7,835 nt of DNA, from positions 1 to 7,835 of the forward strand of contig DPOH01000351.1 in NCBI GenBank assembly GCA_003539755.1, given 5' to 3'. Below are positions 1 to 5,281 of the stretch, piece after piece (within the stretch, counting starts at the first letter, position 1; every line of letters starts with the position of its first letter). The notes beneath the pieces are model-generated. The model was not told the DNA's origin and made no database searches. It saw only the letters and a list, made by a program, of their open reading frames with translations. The DNA is from Clostridium sp. GTDB taxonomy: Bacteria > Bacillota > Clostridia > Clostridiales > Clostridiaceae. The position numbers were made by a program, and so were the translations under genes.

Positions 1-63
1 CCCAATTATCTTTCAAATCTATTTCACTTATATAATGTATAAATCATAAATATTTATAAGTAA

Positions 64-110
64 TATGTAAAAAAACTCTGCTTTGATAGTTTTATCAAAA
101 CAGAGTTTTT
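64..110 (-). terminator. Intrinsic terminator of clpP-clpX
   Basis: A long hairpin begins three bases after the clpX stop codon. The outer 10-bp stem pairs 71-80 with 101-110. After one C-A mismatch, a 7-bp inner stem pairs 82-88 with 93-99 around a 4-base loop. On the minus strand the stem is followed by a run of seven U. The stem is also flanked by A/T runs on its other side, so it could work in both directions. It should end the clpP-clpX transcript and separate it from whatever lies beyond the left edge. Confidence 0.9.
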
Positions 111-113
111 ATG

Positions 114-1403
114 TTAAGCAGTTTCTATATCTTTTTTAGTTCTTGCTTTTACTAAGGCTGGTCTTACTTTGCCTTCTTCTAATCTTTCGATTTTTGGTTC
201 CTTCTTATCTTTGATAGTTTCTTCAGTTATTGTAACTTTAGTTATTCTATCATCGGAAGGAATTTCATACATTATTTCATTCATGATATCTTCAATGATT
301 GCTCTAAGCCCTCTTGCACCTGTTTCTCTTTCAATAGCCTCATTTGCAATTGCTTCTAGAGCTTTTTCATCAAAATCAAGCTTAACATCATCTAATTCAA
401 ATAACTTCTTGTATTGTTTTACAAGAGCGTTCTTTGGCTTAGTTAAAATTTCAATTAATGCTTTCTTATCTAATGATTCTAATGTTACTAGAATTGGAAG
501 TCTTCCAATAAATTCAGGAATTAAACCAAACTTTAATAAGTCAGCTGGCATTATTTCTTTTAGTAAGCTTCCTACATCTTTTTCATGCTTAGATTGTATA
601 TCAGCACCGAATCCCATAGAACTCTTTCTAGTTCTGTTTTCGATTATCTTATCAACACCATCAAAAGCACCACCACAAATAAATAATATATTTGATGTAT
701 TTATTTGAATAAATTCTTGATGTGGATGTTTTCTTCCACCTTGAGGTGGAACTGAAGCAACAGTTCCTTCTAATATTTTAAGTAATGCCTGTTGTACACC
801 TTCACCTGATACATCTCTTGTTATTGAAGGATTTTCAGATTTTCTCGCAATCTTATCGATTTCGTCGATATATATAATTCCTCTTTCAGCTTTTTCTACA
901 TCATAATCAGCATTTTGTATTAATTTAAGAAGTATATTTTCAACATCTTCACCAACATAACCTGCTTCAGTTAATGTTGTAGCATCAGCTATAGCAAATG
1001 GTACATTTAAGAACTTAGCCAAAGTTTGCGCTAATAATGTCTTACCTGATCCAGTAGGTCCAAGTAATAGAATATTACTCTTTGAAAGTTCAACGTCCAT
1101 TTCATTTTTGTTACTATTTATTCTTTTATAATGGTTATAAACAGCAACTGCTAATGATTTTTTAGCTCTATCTTGACCTATTACGTAAGCATCAAGATAT
1201 TCTTTGATTTCTGATGGCTTTGGAATGCTCTTTGGATCGAAATCTACAGTTTCTTGGAATTCATCTGCAATAATTTCAGAACATAAATCTATACATTCAT
1301 CGCATATATATACTCCTGGTCCTGCAATTAATCTTTTTACTTGTTCTTGAGTTTTACCACAAAAAGAACATTTCAATTGTTTTTTATCATCATATTTAGC
1401 CAT
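114..1403 (-). CDS. clpX: ATP-dependent Clp protease ATP-binding subunit ClpX
   Basis: ClpX is the hexameric AAA+ unfoldase that recognises substrates, unfolds them with ATP and threads them into ClpP in the cytoplasm. The 429 residues match the usual ClpX length. The N-terminal zinc-binding domain has the four-cysteine pattern C12, C15, C34 and C37. The AAA+ module shows Walker A GPTGSGKT (115-122), pore loop GYVG (148-151), Walker B IIYIDEID (176-183), RKH pore loop (224-226), an MGF tripeptide (263-265) at the place of the ClpP-docking IGF/LGF loop, the FIGRLP arginine segment (298-303) and sensor-2 GARGLRAI (362-369). All key residues are present. The ATG start has a GAGGTGA SD at 1408-1414. 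The gene lies 37 bases after clpP with no terminator or clear promoter between them, so co-transcription from the clpP promoter is inferred. Confidence 0.98.
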   Translation of the reverse strand: MAKYDDKKQLKCSFCGKTQEQVKRLIAGPGVYICDECIDLCSEIIADEFQETVDFDPKSIPKPSEIKEYLDAYVIGQDRAKKSLAVAVYNHYKRINSNKNEMDVELSKSNILLLGPTGSGKTLLAQTLAKFLNVPFAIADATTLTEAGYVGEDVENILLKLIQNADYDVEKAERGIIYIDEIDKIARKSENPSITRDVSGEGVQQALLKILEGTVASVPPQGGRKHPHQEFIQINTSNILFICGGAFDGVDKIIENRTRKSSMGFGADIQSKHEKDVGSLLKEIMPADLLKFGLIPEFIGRLPILVTLESLDKKALIEILTKPKNALVKQYKKLFELDDVKLDFDEKALEAIANEAIERETGARGLRAIIEDIMNEIMYEIPSDDRITKVTITEETIKDKKEPKIERLEEGKVRPALVKARTKKDIETA

Positions 1404-1440
1404 AAATTCACCTCACTTAAAAAGTCTACGACAATATCCA

Positions 1441-2040
1441 TTAGTTTTCTTTTTTCTCAGATTTCTTAGTAAGTACAGCATCTACTAATCCGTATTCTTT
1501 TGCTTCTTCTGCACTCATAAAGTTATCTCTTTCTGTATCTGCACAGATTGTTTCATATGGTTTTCCTGTATTCTTACTTAATGTTTCATTAAGTATCTTT
1601 TTGATTTTTAACATCCAATTTGCATGAATTTCAATATCTGTTGTTTGACCTTTGAAACCACCTAATGGTTGGTGTATCATTATTTCAGAATGAGGAAGCG
1701 CATATCTCTTACCTTTTGCTCCACAAGAAAGTAAGAAAGCTCCCATTGATGCAGCCATACCTACACATATAGTTGATACATCAGCATTTATAAGCTCCAT
1801 TGTATCATATATAGCCATACCTGCTGTTACAGATCCACCTGGACTGTTTATATATATTGAAATATCCTTATCCGGATCTTCACTATCTAAGAATAATAAC
1901 TGTGCAACTACTAATTGAGCAGTTTCATCTGTTATTTCTCCACTTAGCATTATTATTCTTTCTTTTAATAATCTTGAAAATATATCGTAAGAACGTTCTC
2001 CTCTGCTAGTTTGTTCTACTACCATTGGTACTAAACTCAT
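1441..2040 (-). CDS. clpP: ATP-dependent Clp protease proteolytic subunit ClpP
   Basis: ClpP is the serine peptidase that forms the tetradecameric degradation chamber used by ClpX and, where present, ClpC. The 199-residue protein has the complete catalytic triad: S98 in GMAASMG, H123 in MIHQPLGG and D172 in ERDNF. These positions coincide with the Bacillus subtilis enzyme. The oxyanion-hole segment SPGGSVTAG (66-74) is also intact. The N-terminus (VPMVVEQT) is the normal short propeptide and axial-loop region, and the C-terminus is a lysine-rich tail. The ATG start has a strong GGGAGGA SD at 2046-2052. A consensus promoter lies about 45 bases upstream. No CtsR or CIRCE operator was seen, so the stress control usual in Bacillus is not evident here. 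Confidence 0.98.
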   Translation of the reverse strand: MSLVPMVVEQTSRGERSYDIFSRLLKERIIMLSGEITDETAQLVVAQLLFLDSEDPDKDISIYINSPGGSVTAGMAIYDTMELINADVSTICVGMAASMGAFLLSCGAKGKRYALPHSEIMIHQPLGGFKGQTTDIEIHANWMLKIKKILNETLSKNTGKPYETICADTERDNFMSAEEAKEYGLVDAVLTKKSEKKEN

Positions 2041-2086
2041 TTAAATCCTCCCTCTCTCTTTGATGAATTTTTTAATGCTACTTATC

Positions 2087-2115
2087 ATTATATAATTATT
2101 TATTATATTTGTTAA
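2087..2115 (-). promoter_or_regulatory. Sigma-A promoter for clpP-clpX
   Basis: On the minus strand, TTAACA at 2110-2115 (five of six matches to the -35 consensus) and a perfect TATAAT at 2087-2092 are separated by 17 bases. Transcription would start near 2080, giving a leader of about 40 bases before clpP. The promoter sits just downstream of the tig terminator, which supports clpP-clpX as a unit separate from tig. Confidence 0.8.
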
Positions 2116-2126
2116 TTAGTAGTTTG

Positions 2127-2159
2127 AAACAAATGCCAGAAAAAACTTTTTTTCTGGCA
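2127..2159 (-). terminator. Intrinsic terminator of tig
   Basis: A hairpin pairs TGCCAG plus an A run (2134-2145) with a T run plus CTGGCA (up to 2159), giving about 11 bp and a loop of about 4 bases. It lies 40 bases after the tig stop. On the minus strand it is followed by UUUGUUUC, a short imperfect U tract. The inner half of the stem is only A-U pairs, so some read-through into clpP is possible. Confidence 0.72.
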
Positions 2160-2199
2160 ATTTATTTTAGACTGTAATTTAATTATATATCAAATAAAA

Positions 2200-3483
2200 T
2201 TATTTGCAATTTTCTTTAATAAATTTAAGAGTTTTTTCGATAACTATATCGTTAGCGATCATTGCTCTTTGAGATTTAGCTAATATTTCAGCCATTTTTT
2301 CTGGATCTTTTGGTGTGTACATTTTTGCAAGTTCTAAAGCTCTAGCACTTACTTCTTCATCTGTAGCTTCAATGTTTTCTGCTTTAGCAACTGCTTCAAG
2401 AACTAAATCAGCTTTAACTTTTCTTTCAGCATTTTCTTTCATGAATTCTCTCATTTTTTCAACAGTGTTTCCTGTGAATTCCATGTATTGATCTAAGCTT
2501 AAACCTTGATATTGTAATCTTCCTTCAAGATCTTTCATCATAGCATCAATTTCTTTTTCTATCATAACTTCTGGAACATCCATTTTAGCATTTTCAATTA
2601 CAGCAGTTATTACAGCTTCTTCGAATTCTCTTTCAGCTTTATCAGCATTGTTCTTTTCTAAAGTTTTCTTTAAGTTTTCCTTTAATTCAGCTAATGATTC
2701 AACAGCAGCAACTTCTTTAGCGAATTCATCATCTAATTCTGGTAATTCTTTAACTTTGATTGATTTAACTTCAACTTCAAACATTGCAGGTTTTCCGTTT
2801 AATTCATCTTTACCATAATTTTCTGGGAAAGTAACATTAACTTCCTTCTTATCTCCAACTGCTAATCCTATTAATTGATCTTCGAAGTTATCTATGAATG
2901 AACCTGATCCAATTTCTAATGGATAGTCATGACCTTCTCCACCTTCGAATGCAGTTCCATCTATGTATCCTTTAAAGTCGATAACAGCTATATCACCTTT
3001 TTCAACTTTTCCGTCTTCTTTAACTTCCATTCTAGCGTTCTTTTCTTGCATATCTTTGATTTGCTTTTCTACTTCAGCTTCTTCAACTTCATATACAGGT
3101 CTCTTTACTTCTAAACCTTTATATTCACCTAATTCAACTTCTGGATAAGTTGTTACTGTAGCAGTATAAACAAAATCTTTTCCTTCTCCAAGTTCAGTTA
3201 CATCAATCTTTGGAAAATCAACTGGTCTGATGTTTTCAGCAGCTAATGCTTCACCATAAGATGCATCTATAGCAAAGTTTATAGCATCATCATAGAATAC
3301 TTCTACTCCGTAGAACTTCTTAACCATGTTCATTGGAACTTTACCTTTTCTGAATCCTGGTATGTTATATCTACCTTTATTCTTGTTATATGCTTTAACA
3401 AGAGCTTCGTTGAATTTTTCAGCATCAACTCTTATTTCTAATTTCACAACATTATTTTCTATTTTTTCCACTTTAGCTTTCAT
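2200..3483 (-). CDS. tig: Trigger factor, ribosome-associated chaperone and peptidyl-prolyl isomerase
   Basis: Trigger factor docks at the ribosome exit tunnel, shields nascent chains and isomerises prolyl bonds. The 427 residues match the family length. The N-terminal ribosome-binding domain (about 1-115) carries the signature GFRKGKVP at 43-50, which contacts the large ribosomal subunit. An FKBP-type isomerase domain follows at about 162-243, from KGDIAVIDFKG through FPENYG to FEVEVKSIK. The C-terminal helical chaperone arms (about 250-427) are rich in E and K. The ATG start has an AGGAGG SD at 3494-3499, ten bases away. The gene has its own promoter upstream and terminator downstream. Its position before clpP and clpX is a widely conserved order, linking folding of new proteins with disposal of failed ones. 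Nothing is broken or missing. Confidence 0.97.
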   Translation of the reverse strand: MKAKVEKIENNVVKLEIRVDAEKFNEALVKAYNKNKGRYNIPGFRKGKVPMNMVKKFYGVEVFYDDAINFAIDASYGEALAAENIRPVDFPKIDVTELGEGKDFVYTATVTTYPEVELGEYKGLEVKRPVYEVEEAEVEKQIKDMQEKNARMEVKEDGKVEKGDIAVIDFKGYIDGTAFEGGEGHDYPLEIGSGSFIDNFEDQLIGLAVGDKKEVNVTFPENYGKDELNGKPAMFEVEVKSIKVKELPELDDEFAKEVAAVESLAELKENLKKTLEKNNADKAEREFEEAVITAVIENAKMDVPEVMIEKEIDAMMKDLEGRLQYQGLSLDQYMEFTGNTVEKMREFMKENAERKVKADLVLEAVAKAENIEATDEEVSARALELAKMYTPKDPEKMAEILAKSQRAMIANDIVIEKTLKFIKENCK

Positions 3484-3529
3484 TTTATTCTTTCCTCCTA
3501 AAATAGTCTGCTTCTAATTTAACTAGGTC

Positions 3530-3559
3530 ATTATACCATAAATAGTTAAATGTTATCAA
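3530..3559 (-). promoter_or_regulatory. Sigma-A promoter for tig, with extended -10
   Basis: On the minus strand, TTGATA at 3554-3559 (five of six -35 matches) is followed after 18 bases by a perfect TATAAT at 3530-3535. A TGG immediately before it (3536-3538) makes an extended -10. Transcription would start near 3523, about 40 bases before the tig ATG. The promoter lies in the 97-base gap after the 271-residue unknown gene, where no convincing terminator was seen. Confidence 0.8.
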
Positions 3560-3580
3560 ATAAAATATTTATAATAATCT

Positions 3581-4396
3581 CTATTGAGTTATTACCCCAT
3601 CTGGACCGATGTAATAGTTAGTTCCGTCTACTGTAACTTCCACACCTTTTTCACTTCTATCGCCTATATCGGCTTGTTTTCCTTGAATCTGCCATAATAT
3701 CATGTCAGTTCCATTATTATAATTAGAAATCCAAACATATTGTTTTACAGCAGCAGTTCCAAAGTAAGGTCTGTTTGTAACAAAAATAATACTGTCTTCA
3801 CTCAAAAATTTAGGATTTTTATTCCATAAATAATTAGGTTGAGATGCAAGTGTTGCTTCTTTAGTAAAGACACCTCCGCTTTTTGAAACATATTTATCCT
3901 TTGATATTATTTTGCTGCTTCCATCAACATTATATAAAGTAATTTGTGCATTTGTATCACAAATAAGCATCTGATTTTTTGCAGGACTTATATCATAAGT
4001 CACTCCAGTATCAGCTCCTTGAAGCTCTTTAAATACTTTTTGGCCGTTTTCTTCTATATAAACTGCTTTTGCACTATTTCCACTTACTAGACTAATATCC
4101 ATGTACTGTTCTTCTGGTTGTTTTACTTCTTCTACTACTTCTGGTTCACTATCTACTTCTTCAGCTGAAGTTTGTTCTGTATTTTCAGCAGTTTCTTGTG
4201 GAATAGTTGAAGTATCACTATCTATCCACGCTTGAATATTTTGTCTTACTTTACTGAAATCTATAGGTGCATAAGTAAATTTAAGAGCAACTGCAGATAT
4301 TACTACAATTACCAAAACTAGAATAGCTATAGTATTTCTTTTTCGCCTTTTCATCTTTCTTTCGTATTCTCTACTAAAAATACTTGGCTTACTCAA
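3581..4396 (-). CDS. Membrane-anchored protein of unknown function
   Basis: Not recognised as a known family. The 271-residue product begins with a basic cytoplasmic stretch (KMKRRKR, 14-20) and then one hydrophobic segment at about 22-40. This predicts a single-pass, N-in anchor with the rest outside the cell. There is no lipobox cysteine. Residues about 62-97 form a Thr/Glu/Ser-rich, strongly acidic linker, like a low-complexity wall-spanning spacer. Residues about 98-271 form a probable beta-rich domain with repeated short strand-like units (ISLVSGNSAKAVYIEENGQK, QITLYNVDGS, SIIFVTNRPY, KQYVWISNYNNG). This could be a small propeller-like fold, but that is a guess. The start is TTG, chosen because GGAGGGG at 4403-4409 lies six bases upstream. 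The next in-frame ATG is residue 15 and would remove part of the basic tail. It has its own promoter candidate and directly precedes tig. Confidence 0.85.
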   Translation of the reverse strand: MSKPSIFSREYERKMKRRKRNTIAILVLVIVVISAVALKFTYAPIDFSKVRQNIQAWIDSDTSTIPQETAENTEQTSAEEVDSEPEVVEEVKQPEEQYMDISLVSGNSAKAVYIEENGQKVFKELQGADTGVTYDISPAKNQMLICDTNAQITLYNVDGSSKIISKDKYVSKSGGVFTKEATLASQPNYLWNKNPKFLSEDSIIFVTNRPYFGTAAVKQYVWISNYNNGTDMILWQIQGKQADIGDRSEKGVEVTVDGTNYYIGPDGVITQ

Positions 4397-4402
4397 GGAC
4401 TA

Positions 4403-4409
4403 CCCCTCC
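4403..4409 (-). promoter_or_regulatory. Ribosome binding site fixing a TTG start
   Basis: GGAGGGG on the minus strand is separated by six bases from TTG at 4394-4396. No ATG lies within reach of this site. The next in-frame ATG is 42 bases further in and has no comparable SD, so the TTG start is well supported. Confidence 0.75.
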
Positions 4410-4471
4410 AAATCTTGCGTTTTCATTCAAACACATTTATTATATATTATTATTGTTCGTAAATCCATAAC

Positions 4472-4499
4472 ATTATAACATATTTTTTATTATTGCCAA
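4472..4499 (-). promoter_or_regulatory. Sigma-A promoter for the 271-residue membrane protein
   Basis: On the minus strand, TTGGCA at 4494-4499 (five of six -35 matches) and a perfect TATAAT at 4472-4477 are separated by 16 bases. The start would be near 4465, giving a leader of about 70 bases. A second TATAAT-like box nearer the gene lacks a -35. The promoter lies in the gap after the Cys-rich gene, so the two genes need not share a transcript. Confidence 0.65.
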
Positions 4500-4526
4500 T
4501 CTATTAAGTAATTATTGATTAGAATC

Positions 4527-4739
4527 TTACTTATTTTTACTTTTACATCCTCCACATTTACCCTTAGATCCACATGAACTACATTTACTTCCTCCCCCCT
4601 TATTACAGCATCCTCCACATTTAAGAATACCTTCTGCTCTCATTTCTTCTATAGTAAGTGTACATATATTTTCTGAATAATCTTCGTAGTCTATACTGTC
4701 TTTAAGAAGATCATCAGTTATTTTTTTTATTTCAATCAT
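4527..4739 (-). CDS. Small cysteine-rich protein, unknown function
   Basis: Not recognised as a named family. The 70-residue product has two distinct halves. Residues 1-39 are ordinary, acidic and probably helical, with one cysteine (C26). Residues 40-70 are almost only C, G, S, K and N, and hold seven cysteines in three CxxC motifs (41-44, 53-56, 62-65) plus C45. There is no signal peptide or membrane segment. The tail could bind metal like a metallothionein or zinc/iron-sulfur site. The leader-plus-core look also resembles precursors of ribosomally made, modified peptides, but no maturase or exporter gene lies nearby. The ATG start has GGAGG at 4751-4755 on the minus strand, eleven bases upstream, and an extended -10 promoter candidate. 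The good SD, promoter and clean composition boundary argue for a real gene. Confidence 0.82.
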   Translation of the reverse strand: MIEIKKITDDLLKDSIDYEDYSENICTLTIEEMRAEGILKCGGCCNKGGGSKCSSCGSKGKCGGCKSKNK

Positions 4740-4797
4740 AAAAATTTAATCCTCCGTTAATTATAAATTCAACAATATTTATACTTTTAACATTATT

Positions 4798-4806
4798 ATT
4801 ATATCA
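4798..4806 (-). promoter_or_regulatory. Extended -10 promoter for the Cys-rich gene
   Basis: On the minus strand, TATAAT at 4798-4803 is preceded by TGA (4804-4806), the TGn of an extended -10. No good -35 exists; the best is ATGATA, 18 bases upstream, with four of six matches. The start would be near 4791, leaving a leader of about 50 bases. It faces away from the plus-strand small RNA promoter about 100 bases to the right. Confidence 0.55.
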
Positions 4807-4907
4807 GACTTAATTATATTTATCATTTTAAATAAAAACATATTCAGTTAATCAATTCATATGCAAGAAATTTTTCTATACTTAATTGTCGTATTATAAA
4901 ATAATTA

Positions 4908-4935
4908 TTGTTTTTTTGTGTATTTATTGTATAAT
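4908..4935 (+). promoter_or_regulatory. Promoter of the predicted small RNA
   Basis: On the plus strand a perfect TATAAT sits at 4930-4935. Sixteen bases upstream is TTGTTT (4908-4913), a weak -35 matching only the first three positions. The predicted start is near 4942. The weak -35 may point to an activator or to AT-rich upstream stimulation. This is the only promoter-like signal that explains the terminator at 5046-5081 on this strand. Confidence 0.55.
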
Positions 4936-4941
4936 ATATGT

Positions 4942-5081
4942 ATAAGTATTGTAAGCCCATACATTATATGGTGTGACTTGCACCATAGATTTTATAAACC
5001 CCACTATATGCTCGTTTATTCCCTTTCTTAAACGAGCATTAAAATAAAAACTCAGCATATAGTAATGCTGAGTTTTTATTT
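4942..5081 (+). ncRNA. Predicted structured small RNA with C-rich segments
   Basis: The segment between a consensus -10 and an intrinsic terminator has no usable reading frame but clear structure. Hairpin 1 pairs TATGGTG (4967-4973) with CACCATA (4981-4987), plus one possible U-G pair, around a GACTT loop. Hairpin 2 pairs ATGCTCGTTTA (5008-5018) with its perfect complement at 5029-5039, with a ten-base pyrimidine loop TTCCCTTTCT. The terminator forms the third stem. Three C-rich stretches are left unpaired: GCCC at 4955-4958, CCCC at 4999-5002, and the hairpin 2 loop. C-rich unpaired patches are the seed type known from Gram-positive regulators such as RoxS/RsaE, which pair with SD sequences. 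Homology to these is not claimed. No plus-strand gene follows, so a 5' leader or riboswitch role is unlikely. It runs divergently from the Cys-rich gene and convergently with the aminotransferase. Confidence 0.6.
5046..5081. terminator. Bidirectional intrinsic terminator
   Basis: A perfect 13-bp stem pairs 5046-5058 with 5065-5077 around a 6-base loop (ATAGTA). On the plus strand the stem ends in five U, then AUUUUUU-type sequence. On the minus strand it ends in UUUUUAUUUU. It is the 3' end of the predicted small RNA. It is also the first good terminator met by minus-strand transcripts leaving the aminotransferase gene, about 200 bases past its stop. Confidence 0.88.
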
Positions 5082-5281
5082 TTCTTCATTTTCCTGTAAA
5101 ACAAAATCAAATTTTTGCATTTAATTCATATATTTATATAATAAAATTAAATTTCTCCTCTTATTAAAAGTTTATCACAGATATTAATTCCTTATAATAG
5201 ACATCACAACCTTAATACCCATATACTAACTTTAATACAAACAATTTATATTTTTTGTTTTCATTTAATATAGTAAATATT
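5082..5281. other. Intergenic AT-rich stretch, no gene seen
   Basis: This is the right part of the 541-base gap between the Cys-rich gene and the aminotransferase gene. The left part holds the two divergent promoters and the small RNA. Here both strands contain only frames of 15 codons or fewer. A minus-strand GAGGAG-like purine run near 5153-5160 is not followed by a start codon at a usable distance. It is best read as the 3' untranslated region of the aminotransferase transcript, running to the shared terminator. Confidence 0.6.

Noticed and set aside
169..708. Long plus-strand open frame (about 179 codons) antisense to clpX
   Set aside because: It starts at TTG without an SD, gives a Ser/Ile/Leu-rich unfamiliar sequence, and lies wholly inside clpX, whose protein is intact. 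It is a codon-bias shadow.
2041..2133. CtsR or CIRCE (HrcA) operator controlling clpP
   Set aside because: Neither a tandem GGTCAAA-type heptad nor a TTAGCACTC/GAGTGCTAA pair is present around the promoter.
4527..4739. Cys-rich gene as the SCIFF ranthipeptide precursor
   Set aside because: The spacing and N-terminus do not look like SCIFF, and no radical SAM maturase gene is adjacent.
4892..4906. PerR/Fur-like inverted repeat between the divergent promoters
   Set aside because: ATTAT-AAA-ATAAT is only A/T and does not match the consensus order of either box. It is expected by chance here.
4938..4976. Twelve-codon plus-strand frame starting with ATG at 4938
   Set aside because: It has no SD, the ATG probably lies at or before the transcription start, and the frame ends inside hairpin 1.
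4942..5081. 6S RNA, SRP RNA or riboswitch identity for the small RNA
   Set aside because: There is no long rod with a central bubble as in 6S, no conserved SRP tetraloop region, and no riboswitch core I could match. No plus-strand gene follows that a riboswitch could control.
5076..5120. Fourteen-residue minus-strand frame ending in the terminator stem
   Set aside because: No SD lies near its ATG and the stop is within the hairpin. It is very likely chance in AT-rich DNA.
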